Of a stretch of DNA of 5,974 bases, positions 1 through 5,638 are shown in pieces; positions within the stretch are counted from its first letter, which is position 1; every line of letters begins with the position of its first letter. Made by a program: the position numbers and the translations under genes. The stretch comes from JBEVNX01 sp040507895 (GTDB lineage: Bacteria; Desulfobacterota; Binatia; JACPRU01), in NCBI GenBank assembly GCA_040507895.1, contig JBEVNX010000052.1:1-5974 (forward strand). Reading direction: 5' to 3'. Below the pieces are notes generated by a model. That model made no database searches. It was not told the DNA's origin and was given only the letters and a program-made list of their open reading frames with translations.

Positions 1-150
1 CGTCTGACGCTGGCGTTGAAGGACCCGATCGTCCCGTTGTCCGTGGGCTTGCCAGGGCGGCTGAAGTCGAGTTGCACGCCATGCATCCAGGCCCAGTGGC
101 GCGCGCACCGGATCGTGGTGCTCGAGCTCGAGCCGTCCGTCGACAACAAC
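1..150 (-). pseudogene. IS3-family transposase (OrfB) remnant, integrase core fragment
   Basis: Read on the minus strand, positions 119 to 1 give a stretch ending in WAWMHGVQLDFSRPGKPTDN and then GTIGSFNASVR. This matches the very conserved part of the IS3-family OrfB integrase core, usually WAY..GV.LDFSRPGKPTDN..IESFN. An intact OrfB uses a D-D-E triad to move its insertion sequence. Here the position of the catalytic Glu (IESFN) is Gly (codon at 24-26), so this copy could not be active. Upstream, at about 130-145, a VDNG-like stretch (VVVDG) lies in another frame, which suggests a frameshift or small indel. The fragment runs off the left edge, and no N-terminal part, OrfA or terminal inverted repeat is seen. 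The upper limit near 150 is approximate. The family call is secure from the motif; the exact subgroup is not. Confidence 0.8.
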
Positions 151-303
151 TGCAACGCATTGTGCTTGAGGCGTCTTGAGTTCGAGGCGAGTAGTGCGCT
201 AAGTTTGGACATCAGATGGACGCGCCGATACTAATTCCTCGTCGTCGCGTGTGATGGGGGAGTAATCGCTCGGAACACCAATCCCGAGTGTGATGGCGGT
301 GGC

Positions 304-323
304 GCGGAGCCGTTGGGCTCCGC
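304..323. repeat. perfect 8-bp hairpin GCGGAGCC/GGCTCCGC
   Basis: GCGGAGCC (304-311) and GGCTCCGC (316-323) are exact reverse complements separated by the loop GTTG. It is followed by CGAAGCAG and not by a T tract, so it is not a textbook intrinsic terminator on either strand. It could be a transcript-insulating hairpin left from the mobile element. Confidence 0.6.
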
Positions 324-404
324 CGAAGCAGTCCGAAACTTATTCACCCCCAAGGCGCGGGGGAGAGGCGAGCTAGCCGCTCGTGTCTCCCGTAGGCCGG
401 CGGC

Positions 405-411
405 GGAAGGG
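405..411 (+). promoter_or_regulatory. Shine-Dalgarno site supporting the GTG start at 422
   Basis: GGAAGGG ends 10 bases before the GTG at 422. The alternative in-frame GTG at 383 has its nearest purine-rich run (GGGGAGAGG, about 359-367) 15 bases upstream, which is too far. The 422 start is therefore preferred, although the spacing is at the long end. Confidence 0.4.
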
Positions 412-421
412 TGAATCAGTC

Positions 422-781
422 GTGAAGAAGCAGCATCGCCGCGCCCCGCCCGCTACCGCTGCGCCCGTCGTCGATCCGGCCACTGCTGCCGCGATCCGAA
501 AAGCCGTCCTCGCCGAGCTTGAGATCACCGCCGCGGCGCCGGAGTACCTCCGCGCCGATCGTGCGGCCACGTTCATCGACGTCTCGACGCCGACTCTTTG
601 GCGCTACGTCGAAGCGAGACTCCTGCCGAGGCCGAAGAAGATCTCGCGCCGTGTCTCGGTCTTCGCGGTCAAAGATCTTCGACGCCTCATCGCGAAGGCG
701 CACGGCGTCCCCGCGGCGCGCGAACCCGTGGCGGCGCACTCGGGCGCGATCGCCTTGACAGGATGTGTCACGGACCGCTAA
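422..781 (+). CDS. AlpA/MerR-like helix-turn-helix DNA-binding protein
   Basis: A 119-residue basic protein (132 if the upstream GTG at 383 is used). The N-terminal 40 residues are Ala/Pro/Arg-rich and probably disordered. Residues about 41-91 form a compact winged-helix-like DNA-binding unit. LRADRAATFIDVSTPTLWRY gives the helix-turn-helix, then LLPRPKKISRRVSVFAVKDL gives the wing with the Arg/Pro-rich strand, followed by the closing helix RRLI. This is the usual AlpA / excisionase (MerR-superfamily) pattern. Such proteins bind DNA as prophage or island regulators or as directionality factors for an integrase. No integrase or recombinase gene is nearby, so the partner is unknown. It sits beside a transposase remnant, which suits a relic of an integrated element. 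Its 3' end overlaps the candidate promoter of the next operon. The fold is inferred from sequence pattern only; regulator versus excisionase cannot be decided. Confidence 0.7.
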   Translation: MKKQHRRAPPATAAPVVDPATAAAIRKAVLAELEITAAAPEYLRADRAATFIDVSTPTLWRYVEARLLPRPKKISRRVSVFAVKDLRRLIAKAHGVPAAREPVAAHSGAIALTGCVTDR

Positions 782-783
782 CT
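755..783 (+). promoter_or_regulatory. candidate promoter of the dehydrogenase-thiolase operon
   Basis: TTGACA at 755-760 is a perfect sigma-70 -35 hexamer. At 17 bases the only -10 candidate is CTAACT (778-783), a poor match. It lies 80 bases upstream of the dehydrogenase ATG and inside the end of the preceding gene. The weak -10 suggests either an activator-assisted promoter or a chance match. Confidence 0.35.
756..770. promoter_or_regulatory. candidate operator TGACA-N5-TGTCA
   Basis: TGACA (756-760) and TGTCA (766-770) form a perfect inverted repeat with a 5-base spacer, laid directly over the candidate -35. A 15-bp dyad at this place is the usual arrangement for a dimeric repressor (GntR, MarR or TetR type) of the downstream beta-oxidation-like operon. 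The arms are short, so chance cannot be excluded, and no regulator of those families is encoded in the window apart from the AlpA-like protein. Confidence 0.35.
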
Positions 784-839
784 GACCGCGCCGCGGGACC
801 CGCTCCCGTGGAAGCGAATCCGGAGGAGCAGCTTCAGTC

Positions 840-2150
840 ATGACGTCGACCGCCCCGCAGGTGCGCAAAGTCGCCGTGCTCGGAGCCAACGGTGCGATGG
901 GCTCGGGCGGCGGCGAGCTGTTCGCCGCGGATGGGATCGAGACGACGTTCCTCGCGCGCGACCACGAGAAGGCGAGGGAAGGCCTCGAGCGCGCGCAGTC
1001 GATCGCGAAGTCGGAGCGCGTGGGCGACCTCGTCCGACTCGGGACGTACGACCACGATCTCGCGGAAGCCGTCGCCGGTGCCGACCTGATCTTCGAGGCG
1101 CTGGCGGAGGAGCTGCCGCTCAAGCAACAGTTCTTCGAAAGGGTCGACCGGTGCCGTCGCCCTGATTCGATCGTCGCAACCGTCTCGTCGGGGTTGTCGA
1201 TCGCGGCGATGGCTGCGGGGCGCAGCGACAACTTTCGCCGCCACTTCCTCGGCATCCATCTTTTCAACCCCCCGAACGTCATCACGGGTTGCGAGGTCAT
1301 CCCTCACGCGGAGACCAATCCCGCGGTGGTCGAATTCGTCGTGCGATTCCTCGAGAAGCGGCTCGGTCGCAAGGTCATCCGCACCGTGGATCTGCCGGCC
1401 TTCGCCGGGAACCGCGTCGGGTTCAAGGTCATGAACGAAGTCGCCCAGGCTGCGGCGGAGCACGGCGTGGCCTTCATGGATGCGCTCATCGGGCCGCACA
1501 CGGGGCGCGCAATGGCGCCGCTGGCGACGGTCGATCTGGTCGGTTGGGACGTGCACCGCGCGATCGTCGACAACGTGCATGCCAACACCCGCGACGAAGC
1601 GCACGATGCGTTCCGGCTACCCGAGTACATGGCGCGGCTTCTGGCGTCGGGCCATCTCGGCGACAAGACGCCGCAGAAAGGCGGCTTCTATCGCCGGGTG
1701 CGCGATGGCCAAGCGGTGGAAGTCTACGTGCTCGATGCGGCTCGCGGGGAGTATCGAGCGGCCCACGACTCGATCGTCGATCCGCCTGACTTCGTCGCGC
1801 GCATGAAGCGCCTCAACCGGGTCGGGCGCTACCGCGAGGCGATGGCCGTCATGGTCGGCGCGAGCGGTTGGGAAGCCGATCTTCTACGACGGATCGTTCT
1901 CGGCTATGTTAGCTACGGTTTGAATCGAGTCGGTGAAGTCGTCGAGGCCGCTCGCGACGTGGATCGGATCATGGGATTCGGCTTCAACTGGGCCCCGCCC
2001 TCGGTGCTCGTCGATCTCATCGGAGTGAAGCAGACGGTCTCGGCGCTCGAGAGCGCGAAGCTGCCCGTGCCCGCGGTGCTGCTCCAGCACGGGTCAGGGC
2101 CGCTCTTCGTCGAGCCGCACGTCGACGTCGGGCGGTTCTTCGTCGGCTAG
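840..2150 (+). CDS. 3-hydroxyacyl-CoA dehydrogenase, NAD-binding, two C-terminal domains
   Basis: A 436-residue cytoplasmic enzyme predicted to oxidise (3S)-hydroxyacyl-CoA to 3-ketoacyl-CoA with NAD+, the third step of beta-oxidation. The Rossmann domain (about 8-185) starts with GANGAMGSG (15-23), a variant of the family's GAGxMGxG. The motif LGIHLFNPP holds the likely catalytic His140, paired with Glu152. Ser117 (in VSSGLSI) and Asn191 (in AGNRVG) match the other conserved active-site residues. The first 3HCDH C-terminal domain (about 187-290) ends with HLGDKTPQKGGFY, and a second copy (about 345-400) contains VDRIMGFGFNWAPPSVLVDL. The layout resembles the dehydrogenase part of FadN/FadB-type multifunctional proteins, but there is no crotonase (hydratase) domain and the frame stops cleanly. 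The start is ATG with GGAGGAG 11 bases upstream. The thiolase follows after 16 bases, so the two are surely co-transcribed. The exact chain length of the substrate is unknown. Confidence 0.92.
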   Translation: MTSTAPQVRKVAVLGANGAMGSGGGELFAADGIETTFLARDHEKAREGLERAQSIAKSERVGDLVRLGTYDHDLAEAVAGADLIFEALAEELPLKQQFFERVDRCRRPDSIVATVSSGLSIAAMAAGRSDNFRRHFLGIHLFNPPNVITGCEVIPHAETNPAVVEFVVRFLEKRLGRKVIRTVDLPAFAGNRVGFKVMNEVAQAAAEHGVAFMDALIGPHTGRAMAPLATVDLVGWDVHRAIVDNVHANTRDEAHDAFRLPEYMARLLASGHLGDKTPQKGGFYRRVRDGQAVEVYVLDAARGEYRAAHDSIVDPPDFVARMKRLNRVGRYREAMAVMVGASGWEADLLRRIVLGYVSYGLNRVGEVVEAARDVDRIMGFGFNWAPPSVLVDLIGVKQTVSALESAKLPVPAVLLQHGSGPLFVEPHVDVGRFFVG

Positions 2151-2166
2151 AGGTAGGAGACGAATC

Positions 2167-3399
2167 ATGGCGAACTCATCCGTGTACATCCTTGGCGGCT
2201 ATCAGACGGATTTCGCGCGGAACTGGTCGAAGGAAGGGAAGCACATCGCGGCGATGATCCGCGAGGCGGTCACGGGCGGACTGCAAGCTACCGAGATCGA
2301 CGCCAAGGACGTGCAGGTCGGGCACGTCGGAAACTTCGCCGCCGAGCTCTACTCGATGCAGGGCCATCTCGGCGCTTTCCTCCTCGAAGCCGATCCGGCG
2401 TTCGCCGGGCTACCGACCGCGCGGCACGAAGCCGCGTGCGCCTCGGGCTCGATCGCGGTCCTCGCCGCCTCCGCGGAGATCGAGGCGGGCCGCTACGACC
2501 TTTCACTGGTGGTCGGCGTCGAGCAGATGAAGACGGTCGATCCGAAGGTTGGCGGCGACTATCTCGGTACCGCCGCGTGGTACGAAACCGAGGCGAAGGG
2601 GGTGGAATTCCCGTTCCCGAAGCTCTTCGGCAAGCTCGGTGACGAGTACGACCGGCGCTTCGGCCTGAAGGACGAGCACCTCGCCCGCATTTCCGCGATC
2701 AACTACAGCAACGCGAAGCGCAACCCTCTTGCCCAGACGCGCAACTGGTACATGACCGAAGACCACGCCAAGGCGACCGGCAAGTTCAACACGGTGATCG
2801 GCGGGCGCATCAAGGTCTCGGATTGCTCGCAGGTGACGGACGGCGCCGCTTCGCTCTTCCTGGCCTCGGAGAAGTACGCGCGCGAGTACGCCAGGAAGCG
2901 GAGCCTGAAGCTCGAGCAGATCCCGCGAATTCTCGGCTGGGGCCACCGCACGGCGCCGCTCGAGTTCGCCGCCAAAGTCGCGGAGAGCCGCGGCAACCCG
3001 TTCGTGTTGCCGCACACGCGGCAGGCCATCCTCGACGCCTTCCGACGCGCCGGCTTGAAGCAGGTATGGGACGTGCAAGGCATCGAGACCCACGACTGCT
3101 TCACCACGTCCGAATACATGGCGATCGATCATTTCGGGCTCACCGAGCCCGGCGAGTCGTGGAAAGCCGTGGAGGAGGGCGTCATCGACATGGACGGGCG
3201 CATGCCGATCAACCCGAGCGGTGGCCTCATCGGGGCGGGTCATCCGGTCGGCGCGACGGGCGCCCGCCAGCTGTTCGACGCTTGGAAGCAGGTGACTCAA
3301 CGAGCCGGCGACTACCAGGTCGAGAACGCCAAGCGGTTCGCGACGCTCAACATCGGTGGCAGCGGCACGACGAGCTGTGTGTTCGTCGTAGGCTGCTGA
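2167..3399 (+). CDS. SCP2/SCP-x-type thiolase (acetyl-CoA acyltransferase family)
   Basis: A 410-residue thiolase-fold enzyme predicted to cleave 3-ketoacyl-CoA with CoA, or to run the reverse Claisen condensation. The nucleophilic cysteine is Cys91 in EAACASGS. Next come DCSQVTDGAAS (219-229), HDCF at 309-312 with Cys311, and the GHP loop NPSGGLIGAGHPVGATG with His359. The usual C-terminal CxG cysteine motif of FadA/AtoB-type thiolases is absent; the equivalent place reads NIGGSGTTSC. HDCF plus loss of CxG is the signature of the SCP2/SCP-x branch, where the HDCF cysteine takes over the acid/base role. There is no C-terminal sterol-carrier domain. The ATG at 2167 has AGGAGA six bases upstream. 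It is the second gene of an operon with the dehydrogenase, which should supply its 3-ketoacyl-CoA substrate. The family is clear; the substrate (straight-chain, branched or sterol side chain) is not. Confidence 0.93.
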   Translation: MANSSVYILGGYQTDFARNWSKEGKHIAAMIREAVTGGLQATEIDAKDVQVGHVGNFAAELYSMQGHLGAFLLEADPAFAGLPTARHEAACASGSIAVLAASAEIEAGRYDLSLVVGVEQMKTVDPKVGGDYLGTAAWYETEAKGVEFPFPKLFGKLGDEYDRRFGLKDEHLARISAINYSNAKRNPLAQTRNWYMTEDHAKATGKFNTVIGGRIKVSDCSQVTDGAASLFLASEKYAREYARKRSLKLEQIPRILGWGHRTAPLEFAAKVAESRGNPFVLPHTRQAILDAFRRAGLKQVWDVQGIETHDCFTTSEYMAIDHFGLTEPGESWKAVEEGVIDMDGRMPINPSGGLIGAGHPVGATGARQLFDAWKQVTQRAGDYQVENAKRFATLNIGGSGTTSCVFVVGC

Positions 3400-3434
3400 G
3401 GACGTGACGCTTTCCGCGCTGGGCGGGGAAGATA

Positions 3435-3440
3435 GGGAGG
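3435..3440 (+). promoter_or_regulatory. unusually close Shine-Dalgarno site of dnaB
   Basis: GGGAGG ends only three bases before the GTG at 3444, closer than the usual five to nine. No other in-frame ATG, GTG or TTG lies between the upstream stop (3405-3407) and this GTG. The next in-frame ATG (codon 23) would remove the conserved PPHSLEAE segment, so the GTG start is kept. Confidence 0.5.
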
Positions 3441-3443
3441 CTC

Positions 3444-4808
3444 GTGGAACCATCCTCGCCGAAGGTGCCGCCGCATAGCCTCGAGGCGGAAGCGGCGGTG
3501 CTCGGCGGCATGCTGCTCGACAACACCGCGCTCGACCGCGTCGCCGAAGTCATCACCGCGGACGACTTCTACCGGGACGCGCACCGCAAGATCTTCCGCG
3601 CCGGCACCGAGCTATCGCAGCGATCCGAGCCGATCGACCTGCTGACCCTCACCGAGGCGCTCAAGATCCGCGGCGAGCTGGCCGAGGTCGGCGGTGCTGC
3701 GTACGTCAGCGAGCTCGCCGATCGAGCGCTGTCGGTCGCCAACATCCAGTACCACGCGCGGATCGTACGCGAGAAGGCGATCCTGCGCGGCCTCATCGCC
3801 ACCGCTCAAGAGATCGTCGCCCGCGGCTACGAGGCGCGCGAGGTCGTCGGCCAATTCGTCGACGAGGCGGAGCAGGCGATCTACCAGATCGCCGAGAAGA
3901 AGGCCCGCGGCTCCTTCGTCCGGGTCGGCGACATGATCACCGAGACGTTCCGCCACATCGAGCAGCTGTACGAGCGGAAGGAGATGGTGACGGGAACGCC
4001 GACGGGGTTCACGGACCTCGATCGCCTGACCGCCGGCTTGCAGCCCTCGGACCTCATTATCGTCGCGGGACGCCCGAGCATGGGCAAGACGAGCTTTTGC
4101 CTGAACATCGCCGAGCACGTGGCGATCGAAAAGGGGATCGGGGTCGCGGTGTTCTCGCTGGAAATGTCGAAGGAGCAACTGGTGCTGCGTATGCTGTGCT
4201 CGCAGGCTCGCGTGGACCTTTCCAAGGTACGAACCGGGTACTTGGCCCAGAAGGATTTTCCGCGCCTGGCCGAGGCGGCGGGGCGGATCCACGATGCGCC
4301 GATCTTCGTCGACGACACTCCGGCACTGTCGGCCCTCGAGCTTCGCGCCAAGGCCCGGCGCCTGAAACGCATGAAGGAGTCGAACCTCGGGCTCATCGTC
4401 GTCGACTATCTGCAGCTCATGCGCGGCTCCGGGTTCCGCGACGAAAGTCGCGAGCAGGAGATCTCGCAGATCTCCTCGGCTCTCAAGGCGCTGGCGAAGG
4501 AGCTCAAGCTGCCGGTGATCGCGCTCTCGCAGCTCAATCGCCAGGTCGAGAGCCGAAGCCCGCCGAAGCCGCGCATGGCCGACCTGCGGGAATCCGGAGC
4601 GATCGAGCAGGACGCCGACGTGATCGCCTTCATCTACCGGGACGAGCTCTACAACCCGCAGAGCCGTGACCAGGGCATCGCCGAGATTCTCGTCGCCAAG
4701 CAGCGCAATGGCCCGGTCGGCGACGTGCGGCTGGCGTTTCGCAGCGAGTATACACGCTTCGAAAACCTCGAAGAGCTACTTCCCGAGCCGGCCGAGGGGC
4801 AGGCGTAG
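3444..4808 (+). CDS. dnaB: replicative DNA helicase DnaB
   Basis: A 454-residue protein of normal DnaB length, the ring-shaped hexameric 5'-3' helicase that unwinds DNA at the replication fork and binds primase (DnaG). The N-terminal helical domain (about 8-110) begins with the typical PPHSLEAEAAVLGGMLLD. A linker (about 150-180) leads to the RecA-like motor with TGFTDLD (187-193), Walker A GRPSMGKT (209-216), FSLEMSKEQL (237-246), Walker B LIVVDYLQL (317-325), ALSQLNRQVESR (360-371), DLRESGAIEQDADVI (380-394) and KQRNGPVGDVRLAF (419-432), which carries the probable arginine finger. No intein interrupts it. It starts with GTG, 44 bases after the thiolase stop. No strong promoter was seen in that gap, so it may be read from the metabolic operon or from a promoter inside the thiolase gene. 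In many bacteria dnaB sits by rplI or alr, so the location here is unusual. Confidence 0.98.
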   Translation: MEPSSPKVPPHSLEAEAAVLGGMLLDNTALDRVAEVITADDFYRDAHRKIFRAGTELSQRSEPIDLLTLTEALKIRGELAEVGGAAYVSELADRALSVANIQYHARIVREKAILRGLIATAQEIVARGYEAREVVGQFVDEAEQAIYQIAEKKARGSFVRVGDMITETFRHIEQLYERKEMVTGTPTGFTDLDRLTAGLQPSDLIIVAGRPSMGKTSFCLNIAEHVAIEKGIGVAVFSLEMSKEQLVLRMLCSQARVDLSKVRTGYLAQKDFPRLAEAAGRIHDAPIFVDDTPALSALELRAKARRLKRMKESNLGLIVVDYLQLMRGSGFRDESREQEISQISSALKALAKELKLPVIALSQLNRQVESRSPPKPRMADLRESGAIEQDADVIAFIYRDELYNPQSRDQGIAEILVAKQRNGPVGDVRLAFRSEYTRFENLEELLPEPAEGQA

Positions 4809-4935
4809 CGCCGGCTACAAGCGGGGTGAACGCAGAGTACGGACGAGCCCGCTCGCTGGGTGCTCCACGAGCGATCGAGCCACGTTCGCGCGTCGAGCCC
4901 GCCGGCGGACGCGGCGGACTCGACGCTTCGCAGGC
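4809..4935. other. convergent intergenic region between dnaB and GST
   Basis: These 127 bases separate two genes transcribed toward each other. A short GTAGC/GCTAC stem with a GCCG loop (4805-4818) overlaps the dnaB stop codon, and a much stronger hairpin occupies 4890-4926. No coding frame is convincing. Confidence 0.6.
4890..4926. terminator. 14-bp hairpin, candidate bidirectional terminator
   Basis: The arm at 4890-4903 (GCGTCGAGCCCGCC) pairs with 4913-4926 (GGCGGACTCGACGC) at 13 of 14 positions, around a nine-base loop. It lies just past the GST stop codon and about 80 bases past dnaB, the right place to end both convergent transcripts. Neither side has a T tract (plus strand continues TTCGCAGG), so it is not a canonical intrinsic terminator and may act with Rho or only stabilise 3' ends. 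Confidence 0.5.
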
Positions 4936-5583
4936 TCAGCCCTTGAGCATGGCGCGCTCTTCGGCGATGAGCGGTCGGAACGAGGGGCGTTCGTGGATCG
5001 CCGCGAGGTACGCGGAAAGCTTCGGCCAGCGCTGGGTGTCGACGCCGTATCCGGCGTGGAAGAGGTTCACGAACATGGAGGCGACGGCGATGTCTCCGAC
5101 CGTAAGCTGCTTGCCGACGAGCGCCGGCACACCCGGATCGAGCTGGCCTTCGAGGTAGTCGAACATCGGCGGCAGCTCCTCCTCAACGGCCTTCTTGACC
5201 ACGGCCTCGTCGGTCTTCTGGTTGAAGAACTTCGGCCCGACCACCTTCTGGAAGAAGATCTTCGGTCCGATGACCGGCACGAGCCCGCCGTCGGCATACT
5301 CCTCGAACCACAATGCGCGTGCGTAGGGGAGGGGCTCGCTCGGGTAGAGCGGCGGAGTCGGGTGCGTGCGCTCGAGGTACGCGAGGATGACCGAGGAATC
5401 GGCCAGCGTGACGTCGCCGTCGCGATAGGCCGGGACCTTCCCGAGCGGACTGATCTTGCGGTACTCGGGGCTCACGTTCACCGGGATCACCGGGTCGTGG
5501 TCGTAGGCGATGCCCTTCTCCGCGAGCGCGACGCGCACCTTGCGCACGAACGGCGATAGCGAGATTCCATAGACGGTCGGCAT
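4936..5583 (-). CDS. glutathione S-transferase family protein
   Basis: A 215-residue soluble protein of normal cytosolic GST length. These enzymes join glutathione to electrophiles, isomerise substrates or reduce peroxides. The N-terminal thioredoxin-like domain (1-75) has the likely glutathione-activating Ser10 in SLSPFVRKV, the cis-proline loop GKVPAY with Pro51, and the glutathione-binding LADSSVILAYLE (60-71). The all-helical C-terminal domain (about 85-210) has the N-capping box TVGD (161-164) and ends with a PSFRPL segment. Residues 106-123 hold two near-copies of an octapeptide (GPKIFFQK, GPKFFNQK). The ATG at 5583 has AGGAGA six bases upstream. It converges on dnaB and is preceded by thiE on the same strand, with a dyad element and a plausible promoter in the 76-base gap. 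The substrate is unknown, and an isomerase or dehalogenase role is also possible for this superfamily. Confidence 0.93.
   Translation of the reverse strand: MPTVYGISLSPFVRKVRVALAEKGIAYDHDPVIPVNVSPEYRKISPLGKVPAYRDGDVTLADSSVILAYLERTHPTPPLYPSEPLPYARALWFEEYADGGLVPVIGPKIFFQKVVGPKFFNQKTDEAVVKKAVEEELPPMFDYLEGQLDPGVPALVGKQLTVGDIAVASMFVNLFHAGYGVDTQRWPKLSAYLAAIHERPSFRPLIAEERAMLKG
5215..5268 (-). repeat. 24-base duplication inside the GST gene
   Basis: The codons for GPKIFFQK (5245-5268) and GPKFFNQK (5215-5238) match at about 20 of 24 bases with six bases between them, a 30-base period. The reading frame is kept. The segment lies in the linker/helix region that shapes the hydrophobic substrate pocket in GSTs. 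Confidence 0.55.
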
Positions 5584-5620
5584 ATCGTTCTCCTTTGCGG
5601 GCGTCTCCCGCCGCCGAATT

Positions 5621-5638
5621 GTTAACCGTTGAGTTAAC
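5621..5638. promoter_or_regulatory. candidate operator GTTAAC-N6-GTTAAC upstream of GST
   Basis: Two identical copies of the self-complementary hexamer GTTAAC (5621-5626 and 5633-5638) are separated by CGTTGA. They form an 18-bp dyad in an otherwise GC-rich sequence. It lies 38-55 bases upstream of the GST start codon and over the -10 region of the candidate promoter. TetR- and MarR-family repressors often use operators of this size and AT-rich core. No such regulator gene is in the window. Confidence 0.5.

Larger units (their letters stand above)
151..421. other. gene-free spacer between IS remnant and helix-turn-helix gene
   Basis: No convincing coding frame is visible. The stretch looks less GC-biased than the rest of the window, consistent with decayed mobile-element DNA. 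It contains a perfect hairpin (304-323), a looser CGCTCGG/CCGAGTG inverted repeat with a 10-base loop (about 268-291), a CGAGC-N5-GCTCG inverted repeat (369-383), and two copies of GTGTGATGG (249-257 and 288-296) starting 39 bases apart. No tRNA fold and no clear attachment site was recognised. Confidence 0.5.

Noticed and set aside
16..234. A 72-codon open frame on the plus strand at the left edge
   Set aside because: It lies antisense to the IS3-type transposase remnant, whose minus-strand frame carries a recognisable conserved motif; the plus-strand frame shows no family features.
205..236. CCGATACTAATT resembling the 3' end of 23S rRNA, and TTGGAC-N16-GATACT as a promoter
   Set aside because: The preceding sequence does not match the 23S 3' domain and no 5S gene follows, so the 12-base match is probably chance. 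The promoter hexamers are weak (three and four of six) with no gene close downstream.
416..1604. Long minus-strand open frames opposite the helix-turn-helix and dehydrogenase genes
   Set aside because: They are shadows caused by high GC codon bias; they are Arg-rich, lack motifs, and the plus strand encodes recognisable conserved proteins.
2503..3453. A 316-codon minus-strand open frame opposite the thiolase gene
   Set aside because: It is antisense to the clear thiolase motifs; its composition is typical of GC-driven shadow frames.
4666..5559. A 297-codon plus-strand open frame overlapping the end of dnaB and the GST gene
   Set aside because: The minus strand carries a full-length GST with a good ribosome site. 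The plus-strand frame is rich in Arg and shows no domain.
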